Assembly (NCBI GenBank): GCA_947561395.2
Contig: OX387183.1
Location: 28,508,853 to 28,572,852, forward strand
From: Buxus sempervirens
Lineage: Eukaryota > Streptophyta > Magnoliopsida > Buxales > Buxaceae
DNA length: 64,000 bases
Direction of reading: 5' to 3'
Made by a program: the position numbers and the translations under genes. Positions 12,814 through 24,634 of this stretch are shown one piece after another. Under the pieces are notes generated by a model, which made no database searches, had not been told where the DNA came from, and saw only the letters and a program-made list of their open reading frames with translations. Position 1 is the first letter of the stretch. The number at the start of each line of letters is the position of its first letter.

Positions 12814-13096
12814 AGAACCTTAGTAAAACTTTATTTTAGATCTGTATGTATTGATGGTCTAGTTTTTGGAATGGATGTATACTATTTAATTGTTTATCTT
12901 GTGATTATCAGCTATTAGGGGCTTTGCCCATTCTTATAATTACAGGCGTTATATAGCCATTTTTCTAAAAATTTTAGGATTAGAATATAACTGCTTTGGT
13001 TAGTTTCTTAAGTTATTGCATCACAATTTGGGCCCTAAATTTGCGTTCAGGAGCTAGTAAACCTTACCCGGGTGGACTTGGTTTCGGGGTGCTACA

Positions 13097-13170
13097 CTAT
13101 CATGTATTCTTTTCGTTGTCAATGACGTGAACGAGCTGGGCGAAATGGAGTATCTAATATGTTTAACCTT
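13097..13170 (+). repeat. Inverted duplication, arm 1 (right part)
   Basis: This continues the match to the other arm at about 33695-33760. Shared phrases are CATGTATTCTTTTC and GGAGTATCTAATATGTTT. Similarity stops soon after 13167, which fixes one end of the duplicated segment. Confidence 0.75.
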
Positions 13171-14420
13171 CAAAATGATAAGTTTTCAAAGGATTAATCA
13201 AAGTTCATTGCAGTCTCAAACTGTTCAAATGAGTGATTTTGATAAGAACTTAATGGAGACAAAAGGAAGAGTTTACTTTGACTTTTACAAAAACTCAAGA
13301 GGGGATATTTCTGGAGACATTGATGGAAAGCACAGTTGGAATGCCAGCGGCAACCATGTTTGAACAATATTTTGGTGATAGTTATTGTCACTTAGTCTAA
13401 ATCAAGGAAGGATATGGAAGAGAATGATTGAACAATATTTTGCTTATTGTATTGCTATTAATGTTTCAAATATCTCACACAAGAAACTTCCTTGCAACTA
13501 ATATTTAAAGTGGCAAAGATAATCATAGATAGATATGTTATTAAAGATGAGGGTTTTTTTTTATTTGTTGGGATTAGCAGGTTCTGTGGTAGCCTGCTTC
13601 ATAGTAGTGAGATGTTGTTCATTGTTTTTCTGTTCCAAAATAGAATTTCACTGTTCAGGATGCTATGATATTGAGCTTTCGAGCTACTGCTTTTTGGTGA
13701 AAATGAAATTAGAAATGGTCTTAGTCATGTCTCTCCACAATTCTTCTATCTCAAAAGACAAACTAAACTTGAGAAAGGATACCATATGTCTTTGGTTCTT
13801 GAAATTTACTGGTATGAATCAGTGAAAGAATTTGTATAGCAATGGTTAGCACCTAGAAATTCTAGTTTGTGAAATCCTTTGAATTGAAACAATTGATGTT
13901 TAATACAGTGTTACAATATTTGCGTGTCAGATGAACCGATACAAAATATAACTTTCTTTACAACCAACTCATACAGGACACTCTCACTAGGCCAACCTAC
14001 AAAAAGGATCAAAGGAAAAAATCAAATGTATTAATTTGTAAAGAAATGAAATTAACATGAGGATAGCCAAGGCAAGTATTTTACAATGCTGCTACACTCA
14101 TTTCTGACAAGAAACTTGTAGTAGTTCCTACTACATGAAAGGATGTCTTTGGTGGTCAGTCTTGAAGCATAACTCGATTCTCATCTTAACTGTTGCATTT
14201 TTTTCTTTTCTTCTGGTTGCATGTTAATTATATCAAACCAAAAATAGGACACGTTCATGATACAAGTAGTGCAGTGAGTTGCCTCATTCCTTCCAACAAA
14301 AGCCCCATTCGTAGAAGTTGGTTTATATGGTATACAAACAAAAATAAAGACACAATACTGCAAATATCACATCCTAAAAGAAGTATTTTAAAGATGATTC
14401 ACCTTCCTCAAAGACAGGTC
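13171..14420. other. Intergenic DNA, no gene seen
   Basis: Only short frames are present, such as 13535-13825 on the plus strand, with no recognisable family. Composition is AT-rich and non-coding. Confidence 0.5.
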
Positions 14421-14424
14421 ACAT

Positions 14425-14562
14425 TGAAGTTTGCCATCTTCTTAACGGCTTTGTCTTGTGTTGATCCATTTGATTGAAGAAGCATTTTTTGCAACCTTGA
14501 AGGAATGATCACCACCTTCGATCACATGTAAATCATGAACAGATTTCATCTTCTTGTGTGTG
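14425..14562 (-). pseudogene. Alpha/beta-hydrolase gene scrap (TEX30/KANSL3-like)
   Basis: The minus strand encodes KKMKSVHDLHVIEGGDHSFK. This closely resembles the last conserved block of the plant TEX30/KANSL3-like alpha/beta-hydrolase family, whose catalytic His lies in the GGDHS motif. A second piece, GSTQDKAVKKMA, follows in another frame, so there is at least one frameshift in the A-rich stretch near 14490. Upstream exons with the nucleophile serine (GxSxG) were not found within several kb on the same strand. It is probably a detached, decayed exon. The family call rests on my memory of the motif and was not searched. Confidence 0.5.
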
Positions 14563-15456
14563 ACCTTATATGGGCATTAAATCAAATCATCATAACTAAC
14601 AAACATAAACTAAACACACCATAGCTATCGAAAGAAAATGAAGAAAAAAATGATACAATGTCAATAGCAAGAGATCTACACAGAAATCAACTCAAACACT
14701 GAAAATACTAGCTCCAAAAGAATAAAGTGATCAATTAAACATGAGAATAGGGCATAAAATAAGTAAACAGGAAAGAGATGTCATTCCATAGAATTTCTTC
14801 AGTCTTCTTGTCAACATTCATTCAACCACATCTTGAGAAGCAATAAAGGGATGTCTCGGTTCGAACATCCAAAATAAGTCAAATGATTCACAAAATTACT
14901 TCAATAATATTACAATAAGCCACAAAAGAAGTACTAGGCAAATAAAAAGAATAAACACAAAATCCAGCAACAAGCCATCATCAATCCTTTATCCCAATTC
15001 GTAATTGTTAACCCAACTTTCATATCATTAATTGAAGATTGCTCTTGTTGCGCTTTACATTCATGATCACTTTCATGTGAGGTCAGACGAGTGTTCTTGT
15101 CGCGTCTGTGACAAGGCGTGTCATTTGTCCGTATCATGGTAGAAGTAGAAGCTCCTTCAGCAAGTTCATTTTACCAAATAAAAGATCCATTATGATCCTG
15201 CAATCAATAATAAGCTCCATTATGATCCTAAAAATAAAGGATGAGTTTAGATCGATAAGTATTCACTTACAACAAGTAGTGGACATTTGTAGAAGAAGCG
15301 GCCATGATTTTTCTTTGTTTTTTCTTGAAAGACCTTCATTTCTCCAACTCCACATGAACACATAATTGTAGGATACGTGCGCACCCCCCCACCCCCTTCT
15401 TTCCAAATGACAATTGAAAGAAATAATATTTTCAACAACTATAAGGAGTAAGGAGA
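14563..15456. other. Intergenic DNA, no gene seen
   Basis: The minus-strand frame at 14934-15137 has no recognisable family. A short direct repeat (ATAA.AGCTCCATTATGATCCT and neighbours) occurs near 15180-15230. Confidence 0.45.
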
Positions 15457-15844
15457 CAGTAAGGTCCATAGAGATTGTAGATCAAGGATATCCAAATTAA
15501 ATCATTAAGACCATACACCTTACCTTGGATATAAATCACGAATACACTCCCTCTTGGGGTGCACTACAATCAAAAAGTTGTTTCCTAAGTCAACACCTAT
15601 TTCCAGAATTTACACATGCACCCAACAAAACAAAAAAAAAATATCATTACCAGTGGAAGTGAAATTCTAAGACACTAATGTCCATAGAGAATGTCGATCA
15701 AGGATATCTAAAGTAAATCATTAAGACCATACACCTTACCTTAGATATCAATCACGAATACACTCCCTCTTGGGGTGCACTACATTCAAAAAGTTGTTTC
15801 CCGACACAGCACCTATTCCCTAAAACTACACATGCACCCAACAG

Positions 15845-15879
<35 letters not shown>

Positions 15880-15998
15880 TTATCAGTGGAAATGAAATTC
15901 TGAGACACTAATGTCCATAGAGGATGTAGGTCAAGGATATCCAAAGTAAATCATTAAGACCATACACCTTACCTTGGATATTAATCACAAATACACTC
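15457..15998. repeat. Tandem repeat, unit about 220-230 bp (copies 1, 2 and start of 3)
   Basis: Units begin near 15460, 15679 and 15910 with GTCCATAGAG. They share CATTAAGACCATACACCTTA, CACTCCCTCTTGG and ACATGCACCCAACA. Copy 2 holds an (AT)n run at 15848-15877. Copy 3 is cut by the LTR at 15999 and resumes at 24515. Confidence 0.88.
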
Positions 15999-18680
15999 TG
16001 TAGCACCGCGGAACCAGGTCCACCCATATCGGGTTTATATTGGCTCCTGAGTGCTAGCTTAGGGCCCAAAGTAGTGAATACTAACTTTAGAACTAACCAG
16101 ATACAAAAATAACATCCTAAAATTTTTTCAAAAAAAACAGCTATATAACGCATGTACATACGAGAATGAACTAAGCCCTCAAACATAGATAATCACCTGA
16201 TAAACACAAAATAAACCAATACAACCATTAACAAACTAAACCATCACCATACAAAAATCTGAAATAAAGTTTACTAAGTTCACACCCTCTCTCCCTCTTT
16301 ACATTTACAACATATACAATATGTACAGTTTCCAAAAATATTATCATATACAACTATCCAAAAACTGACAACTACAAAAGTGCAATCCAGCCCAGCCAGG
16401 ATAGTAGTAATCCTTGGGGCGATAATCATCATCAGTATCACTATTTCTTCCTACTCCAATTCGTGCTTGCCCTGCAGATCTGTCTGAAAACAAAACCGGT
16501 AAAAACAAAAACGCGTGAAACTAACGTCTCAGTAAGCAGCATAATGCAAGATATAAACAATTGATGCAATTTTACATAATAAAATAACATGCTACATATC
16601 ATACGATCAATTCCATCAAATCATGCGGTGAACAATTCACATATAACAATACCATGTCAAAAATAAAGTGTGTAAGATTCATGAATTAGAGTGTCTGTAA
16701 ATTGAGTTAACCCCCCTTAGCTGGTTTGCCACCTCACTACCCGTCATCGAAGCCGCGCACGGTCATCGTATGAGTAGAGCACTCACGCATGGGCTGGCAC
16801 GCTGCAGCTCATCGATCACACACGAAAGCCTCACTGATCCCACACGGTGGTACGTAATTAGCCCGGGGTATTAACTTGACAAGCCATTACTAACGCACGA
16901 TCTAGACTGACTGTGGATCCACAACCCTCAATACTACCTAGACGGGTATAAAAGTAATCAATCAAATAGTTTGCTAAACAAATTCGTAAGAATTCAACTG
17001 CCGAAAGCATAACCAAGTTCAAGTGAATCTCGCCGTTCACTTACCTTTAAATCCTTAGGCTCCTTGCCTTTTTCAACTGACACAAAGCCTTAGCTTTGAT
17101 CCCAAATTACAAATCGCAAATCATTTTACCAAATCAAATCGTTCACGAATAAATCGACAGTTAGATTGAAATCATTAATTACTCTGCAAATCTGATTCTA
17201 ACTAGTTAATTGGAAACTGAACTTGATCAAATCAATAAAGAATTTATGTATATACTATATATCGTTGGAAAACTCTACAATTCTAGTTTCCAACGCAACA
17301 AACGGTTTGTAATTCAGAGTTTCCTACAAGGAGTTATGGCTACTTTAGTACAGGTGGTTTTAAACCGCCGCGAAAACTACCGGACGGAAATCATCAACTT
17401 TTCTGGACTTTTCTTGCAATACCTCGAGTTCTGATTGGTCCCAAACCAATTCCATTCAACTACAAATACCCTAAACTAAATTTTAGACTACTATTATGAA
17501 TTTTTACATAAAGATTTTAAGTCCTCGCAATCCACTGAAATCTTCAAAATTTTAATACAGCCTAACAGGGTGGCTTCTAGTTTAAGTGAAGCACATCAAT
17601 TACATAACACTGTTAAAGCACCACTTCATTTATGTCATTCAATGCATCTATGTGCAATATCATTACCAACATCTCCCTCCTTTCGAAAAGGTCTAAGAAA
17701 ACAAAATTGATTAATTTTTATGGATCTCTTGGTTCCTAGTCATTACCCTCATTTTCTGCCTCCTGATCATAAAAACTGAACCACAGATGCAAATATGTCA
17801 TAGAATTATAATTTTCACAATTTGCAGACTTTTGAGCAATAATCTAGTTTCACAAACCTCCAACAGCAATACTCTTAAATACTCCAACTTCAAAAGAGCA
17901 ATAATCTAGTTTCACAACTTCAAAATAGCTTCCAAGCCTTCAACATCAATACTCTTAAATGCACTTCCACTACACTCACATTTTCTTAGTTCAGGATGAC
18001 TTAGGGTAAAACTAAAACTAATTAAAACAGAGTTTTCTCATACCAAATCAGAATTTTCAGCGATGGATTTTTTCATCAAGGGTAACAACACATGATCTAC
18101 AGCAACTAATTTATGAAGAGAAATGTTTAGCAACTGATTTACTGCAACTACCCCATACGAGCAGGGTTAAAAGCATACATAACCTAATCAAACCTAAGCA
18201 TACTTCAACCCCAAATCAGTATTTATTTTTGTAAAATCCCAAATTTTTAATAACATTAAAAATATTAGATTTTTTTAATTTAATTTTTTTAATTAATGGA
18301 AAATCTTAGAAATAGAGAAAAGGGAATTAAAAAATATATATATAATAATAATAATAATAATAAACTAAGTAATATAGGAGAAATTATTAAAAAGGTCAAA
18401 TCCGTTAATTTAGTTTCATTATGGGGTTGGTGGTTTGGTATTGTAGCAAGCAGTGGTATATTGGGGATTCAAGACATTGGGCGTGAAGCCAGATTTGATT
18501 TAAGGTGAGTAATGTGTCAATATTAATTAGAATTAATATGCTCAAGAATTCAGTCGTTAAATAAAAAGGTTGGATATATGTGGTTTATTATGTAGAGCAT
18601 CTTTTCATTAGACCAATAGGCTAAGGGCTATGCATGTATGGATATGTGTAGGCGAGCAGGCAGAGAATCATTAAGGGAAC

Positions 18681-18688
18681 TATAAATA
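18681..18688 (+). promoter_or_regulatory. TATA box of the 18240 LTR
   Basis: GAACTATAAATACTT, about 280 bp before the donor-like site at 18963. This is a consensus plant TATA box. Confidence 0.6.
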
Positions 18689-20429
18689 CTTAAGGTATTT
18701 CGGTCGTAGGTTTTTTTCTTTTCGCATACTTTGAGTTCAAAGAAAACTGCTGCTGGAGTTCTAGGGTTTTGGAGAGGAGCAGACGTGAGGTTTCCTGTCA
18801 ATCAAAGCGTTCAGGATCAGAGGTTCAGTCGATTTTTCTGTGCGATCAGATCTGGAACTTTTGGGATCGGAGGTGAGCGGTAGAGATTTTGGAGTGAGAA
18901 TCGCTGCCATTGGTGCTCAGTTGAAGCCTTGGAGTTGCTGAGCTTGGGGGTATTCGAATTAGGTGAGTAGCATCGTTTTGATTTCTAGTTGTTTTGATCG
19001 CTAAGATTGCCGGAAGCATGGTTTTGAATAAGATATGTTCGAGCGTGAGTTGTTTGATGGGTTTTATAGTTGTGATTATAAAGTTGTTTAGATTAAATCC
19101 GAATCATGTTTAAAGGTGTTTTGGTAATGGTAGAAGCACAGATGAGTGGTTACAGAAGTCAAAAATACGACCAGTCATGGAGTTCTGAGATTAACAGAGA
19201 GTCGCGAGTCGGAGGTAGTGTCTGTTGACTTGGCGCCTACCTAATGCCAAGAGGATTAGTCAGCACAAGATATATTTGTTGTTCACACCGAGTTCATGCT
19301 CAGCTCGCGCCAAGTAATTGTAGTTAGCGCGAGACGTTGTTTTAGGATACGCCTACCTCGCGCCAACCGTCCCAAGGTCAGTGCACCTACCCAATTTGTT
19401 GAATTTGTTGAACACAGCCCCCTTAATTACATAAAAGACATTTAAGTAAATGTCCTGTGTATTTATTGCTCCGTTTACTTAAGTCTTTACATGTAAATAA
19501 GGTTTTACCCCCCATTTAGAACCAATAAAAATACTTCCAAGGTCCAATTCCCAGCCAATAAAAAGTCAACTTTCCAGTTCATGCCTAAATTTCCAGTTTT
19601 CCCAGTTTTTATCAAAAAGCCCGTTTTGGGTTTGATACCTAGATGAGTAATTCAGAAGCCCATAAAATTCTAGGAGATGTATTTACCTTTCAATAGACTA
19701 CAACCAAAATTTGAGCCCAAAACTCCTTGTAGATTTGTCTAGAAAAATTATATACCAAAAGTCAACGCTTTTAACCAGACTTGGAATATTTTGAGGTCCA
19801 AGAACTTTTTGTCTCGGAATTGATTGCTTTTTGGCATGGTGACCGTATAGGGGATCCTAAGACTAGTCCACTCATCCAAAATGTTTTTGAGGATTTTATA
19901 ATGTTCGCTTTGATTGATTTGGATTATGAAAGCGAAATTGAGAATCTAGGAACTATTTTGCTGATTTATGTTTAATCGAAGTTTGGATGCTGCAATCGTT
20001 TCTGTAGAATGTGCTTTTTTCTGAAAAGTCAGTTTTGAAACCATATTTGTTTTGCTGAAATACATCTACACTATTATGCTAGTTCATCTTTGAATTCACA
20101 GCGCACTTCAAGAATGATTTACTTGAATATTGTTTTATATCGGTGGCTGGTTTAGAATCATATCTTATCTTATTCTGTTCTGGGAAAAAAAATATTGAGA
20201 ATTTACTTTGAGGACTCCATGAGGGAGTAAGCTGGTCCTGAGTGACCTATGTTATGCACTTGAACATGTTTATCTATATGTCAGTTTTACATGATGGAAA
20301 ATACATTGGGTTGATTTGCTAGTTTTATACTTACTACTGGTTTAGCTTGTCCTAAATCCAGAGTCTAAGCTTAGTAATGTGATGTTATTGCTTCGTTGAT
20401 GTAATGGCATGGCCTTGAGTGTTGCCACT

Positions 20430-22764
20430 TGTAAAACCCCGAATTTTCCTTAAATAATAAATTAAATTAGTAAATAATATTACTGAGGGTTATGGTTGAT
20501 GGAAATAAATTATTCTTGTAGGGGGTGATCAGTTTAGTGGAGATCCAGAATTAGATGCAGATCTGACCGTCCGATCTTGAGATATTGAGGTATGTATTCT
20601 AATTGGGCGAGGTGTATGGGAGAGTTTGCATGGGAGATGCATGGGATCAGGGGGTATATATATGTATTAAAATAACCTAATCGTATTATCGCTCGTATTA
20701 TTCAGCCGCAAACGACGAGAGTTGAACGACCGAGAAGAGAAGAAAGAGAAGGAAGGAGGAAGACCAAGTGAACTCGCTCAGAGCATTGCCTTGCAACTGA
20801 AGAGAGATTTGGGGGTTGCTGTTCAGAAGAGAAGAAGAGGAACGCGTATACGAGGTAGGTGACACCGTTTTGCTTTCAGAAATTGGATTTTTCTTCGTTT
20901 ACTCGCAAACGTATGTTTCTATTATATGTATTGGTGTATTTAGCTAGATAAGCATGTTAGAAATACTTTAGAATGAGTTTAGACGAGAAAAATCATGATT
21001 TAGAACTGTTTCTGCTTGATTTTGTATGACCGCCGACCTCGACTGTTCTCGGCGCTCATCGGCGATCTTCGGCGCTGGTTAAAAAAAATTAGGACGCCGC
21101 AGACCGCGAGAAGACGGACCGCGAGCGCTCGAAATTGCACTACCGCTGACCTGAGACCGCCAGGGCGATCCTAGGCGCTCTAAGCAGAAAATCCAGATTT
21201 TCATAATTTCGAACCAAATTCAATTCTAAACTATTTTTAGACAATTTTAATGATTAATTAAGGTACTTTAAGACCAAAATAAACTACCTAAATCCCTGTT
21301 TTACAGAAAAATAAATTAGGGAGATGTTTAGGACATTAGTTGCCAAGTTTCAAAGGAAATTGAGAAATGTGATTTTGGAAAAGCTTAACTACACTTGATT
21401 TTCAAAACACCTCTAAATGACATTATAAATCAGAATACATTCTAAAGAGAGTACAGAATTCAGATGAACAAAAATTGAAGTAAATGTACAGATATAACCA
21501 TTATATGCCGCTAGGCACCAACCCTTATAGAAATATGATACTTTAGGGAAGTTTTTGGAGTCTAGTGGGCATAGCTGGTTATGGATCCATAGTCGTGGCT
21601 AGATAACTGAGAGATATGTCATTTGGGTTGAGTTACTCCTATATGCGACGCGCTTCCTTTGCAAGTTAGTTTGTCTGGGAAGGTCCTATGTCTGGAGGGA
21701 CACCCCGGTGAGCCGCTAGTGATTCCCTGTACATGTGGATAAACGACCATCTCCATGTATTGATTCTGGTGCTGCATGCTGGTGGTACATGCCAACTCTG
21801 ATGGGTACGTGTGCAATAAGTTAGTGACAATGGCTCTTGTCTAAGCTGCGTTGCATGGGACTTGAGTATCATTAGTAGCATTGCTCCTAAGTCGCACGGT
21901 GGTATAGCAATTGGTTGAGAATCATCTCAAAAGGTTTATCTATCTTTGTGAGTCCTACAATGACACTGAAATCATAACACTTGTTATTATTGTTGTATAC
22001 ATGCGGGAGGCATGTGATTGAGATATTGATCGGATGTAACTGTTTAGTACATCCTCGCAATGCGTGAACTATGTTACTGATTTGACTATTGTATTCTCAT
22101 ATTAAACTTGCTGAAGTTCATTTCTAGAACTGTTTATCAAACTGTTTTGTGTTCATGAATAGTATAAACGATTATGCGAGCCTGATTAGTCGATGTTGTT
22201 TACTCGTGCATGAACTGCTACTTTACTTATATTAACTGTTTAATCATGCATGTGTTACCTACTGGGATATTCGTATCTCACCCTACTGTTATTCCATTTT
22301 TTCAGCTGATACGCGAGAGGGGGATCTCTTAGACTTCCAGGGAGAGATAGCTGAGTATTCTCCGGAGGATTACTATTATCCAGATCTTGTCTGAGGTGGA
22401 TTGTTGCTATAGACTTAGTATGTTTGATTGGATTATTATTATTCATTGGGTTAATGTATTGAGAGATGAGAGAGATAGTACCCAGTTATTTTACCAGACT
22501 TTGATATTACTAGTTGATGGTCAACTTTATGTTATGTTGAGGAATTTGAACTACACTTCCGCATATACTTGTTTCCGCAACTCTGATAGTATAATAAGAT
22601 AATGGATTTTGAATTATTTGATCTGGTATGTGTTGATGTTATATATATGATATGGGCCAGTAACACCTCGGATTTGGTTGTTGAACTAAATTGGGGTTGT
22701 TACAGTAGCGATCCGGGTTCGGGTTGGGTGCCGGTTTGCACTGACCCGGGTTCGGGGCGTGACA
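20430..22764 (+). mobile_element. Solo LTR (inner level), Tekay/Del-like
   Basis: It begins TGTAAAACCCCG and ends GGGGCGTGACA, with the exact duplication CCACT at 20425-20429 and 22765-22769. Length 2335 bp. The LTR at 62461-64000 shows the uninterrupted sequence at the equivalent place. It has a TATA-like run at 20648-20662, a donor-like GAG|GTAGGT at 20855, a branch-like CCTAC at about 22255 and an acceptor TTTTTTCAG at 22304-22305. It is the youngest of the three nested elements by position. No coding region is present. Confidence 0.9.
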
Positions 22765-24069
22765 CCACTGCCGGTGTAAAGCAGCCAGAAACCTTGAGTA
22801 GGCCTGGTTGTCAATGCCGAAACCCGGGGAGTAGGCCGGCATTGGATGATAAAACCCTAAGTAGGCCGTCATTTCAGAGTGTCCGAAACCCTGAGTAGGC
22901 CGGAACTGTATACATGGAGGGGTGGATGTCGCCTTGGCATGTCAATTAACCAAGGTAAAAAACTACATGACATTGACCAATGTTGGTATTTGATTTTGTT
23001 TGACGTGATATGTTTTATTTGCTAGTTTGTTGGTATTTATGGTTCATGGAATATTGTTTACTGGTTATTGGGTATTTGTATCTCCCGCCGATGTAGAGCA
23101 GCATCTTGACCCTGAGTGGTTCGGTGTTGTCAATGCCGAAACCCTAAGTAGGCCGGCATTGGACAACGCAGTCATTTCAATACCCGAAACCCTAAGTAGG
23201 CCGGATATACATTTGGAGGCGTGGGCATGGTTATGAGAAGACTTTGTGTTATATGACATTGGTATATCTGGAATTATATCTTGAGATACGAAATCATGGT
23301 TATTCGCTATGTTGTTGTCAGTTAATCATTATTTTATCGCTATCTTCGAGATTGGAAACGGATTGTTATTGCTTGATTTACCTGATGGTTTTCCGCACTG
23401 ATATAAATTGGATTATTAAAGTTTAGTCGGATTATTCGTAATATGTGTGTTATCATCATTGTATATGGTTTATAACCATGGCATGTTTTAGAACTGAACT
23501 AAATATATTTGTGCATGCATGTGCTACTCACTGGGATATTCGTATCTCATTCCGTATTGTTTTGTTTTTGTTTTTAGCTGCTCCTGGAGAGGACGATTCT
23601 TGCAGGTAGTTACTTGGTCATGTGAGTTTATTTCCGTTTGGGATTATTTTAGCGCACTCTGTTATATAGTTATTGTTGTATTCATGTTTTTCCTTCACTC
23701 TGATATTGCGATCCTGTGTTACATATTAACCTCTGGAGATGAGTTATGGTTTTTATACGTAACTCGGATCCGGGGCGTTACAATTTTATAGCAATCCCCA
23801 AATCAGAATACTCCAATAAGAATACAGAAATCTGAAAACAAAATCCTCGATGAATCAAGGAGAAATCAAAACATACCATTCTAGCAAAAATACCTATAGT
23901 CTTACTTCAAAATCCTCGACAAATCTCTAGCCAAAATGCCCCAAACATCATTTGTTTAAAACTAAAATCGTTTTTATGCTTTTGGAAAGTAAGATGTGCT
24001 ACTTACCAGATCTTGCAGAATCCCACGCCCAAAACCCTCGTTTTCTCCCCTATTTTGTCAGCCCTCGAC

Positions 24070-24345
24070 GAACGCCCCTTGCTTCTCTTCTTCTTTTCTT
24101 CTTCTTCTTCTTCTTCTTCTTCTTCTTCTCTTCCCCACGTTTTCTTCTCCTCCTCTTCCTCTCTTTTCTCCTCCTCCTCCACCCGATTTCCCCCTTTCTT
24201 CTTTCTTTTTCTTTCTTCTCACGAACGACCAAAATGGTCGAACCCTTCCCTCTTCTTCTCTTCTTCTTCCTTCTTTTCCCCTCTTCCTCCTCCTTCTTCT
24301 TCCTCCTGCGATTCCTTCTTCTGCGTTTTCTTCCTTCCTTTTGTT
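24070..24345 (-). repeat. Purine tract of the outer LTR (pyrimidines on the plus strand)
   Basis: A CTT/TCC-rich run of about 275 bp with few purines. It is the counterpart of 6655-6990 in the sister LTR. Frames through it are low-complexity artefacts. Confidence 0.85.
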
Positions 24346-24514
24346 TTTTGTTTTCTCGATTTCTTCTAACCCTTAACGACCCCAAACACAAAACTCCCAA
24401 TTGAAAAAAAACAAGATTTGCTTTTGTTTTGTTTTGTTTTTTCCTCTAATTGTTCTTATTTAATAAATTTAATCCTAATTAAAGTTTTTCCAAATTCCGA
24501 GGTGTTACACACTC

Positions 24515-24634
24515 CCTCTTGGAGTGCACTACATTCAAAAAATTGTTTCCCGACTCAGCACATATTTCCAAAAACTACACATGCACCCAACAAAAAAAAA
24601 ACATTATTAGTGGAAGTGAAATTCCACATTAGAT
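24515..24634. repeat. Remainder of tandem-repeat copy 3
   Basis: This continues the unit interrupted at 15998, from CCTCTTGGAGTGCACTACATT through ACATGCACCCAACA to GTGGAAGTGAAATTC. Confidence 0.85.

Larger units (their letters stand above)
6357..13096 (+). mobile_element. Solo LTR, Tekay/Del-like, with a nested solo LTR
   Basis: It begins TGTAAGACCCGG and ends GGGGTGCTACA. The 5-bp duplication CTATC flanks it exactly (6352-6356, 13097-13101). The other arm of the inverted duplication carries the empty site with a single CTATC. Without the nested element and its duplication the LTR is about 3.55 kb. TGTAA..CCC/GGG..TTACA ends with LTRs of this size are typical of Tekay/Del chromoviruses; that assignment is inference. 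Parts: a 330-bp purine tract at 6655-6990, a donor-like site at 7019 (GCAG|GTAAGTAG), a branch-like CTTAC at about 12558, and a T-rich acceptor at 12609-12610. No gag or pol is present. It is related to the minus-strand LTR at 15999-24509. Confidence 0.9.
18240..23782 (+). mobile_element. Solo LTR (middle level), Tekay/Del-like, holding one nested solo LTR
   Basis: It begins TGTAAAATCCC and ends CCGGGGCGTTACA, with the 5-bp duplication ATTTT at 18235-18239 and 23783-23787. Net length is about 3.2 kb. A TATA box (TATAAATA) lies at 18681, a donor-like AG|GTGAGTAG at 18963, a branch-like CTCAC at about 23527 and an acceptor at 23576-23577. A repeated GAAACCCTAAGTAGGCCGG motif lies at 22785-23215. 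The minus-strand LTR at 62461-64000 is a close relative and lacks the nested insertion. Confidence 0.9.
15999..24509 (-). mobile_element. Solo LTR (outer level), Tekay/Del-like, holding two nested solo LTRs
   Basis: The plus strand reads TGTAGCACCGCGG at the left and GAGGTGTTACA at the right. CACTC is duplicated exactly (15994-15998, 24510-24514). The insertion splits copy 3 of the 225-bp tandem repeat, so the intact copies give the empty site. Its own length without the nested DNA is about 2.96 kb. It reads on the minus strand (start TGTAACACCTCGG). A purine tract lies at 24070-24345, a donor-like site at 24006 (GATCTG|GTAAGTAGCA), and a T-rich acceptor at 16485-16484. It is the same family as the 6357 LTR by its start, purine tract and donor. 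No gag or pol is present. Confidence 0.9.

Noticed and set aside
23952-24404. Overlapping frames of 116-150 codons on both strands
   Set aside because: Same reason: low-complexity pyrimidine tract of the outer LTR.
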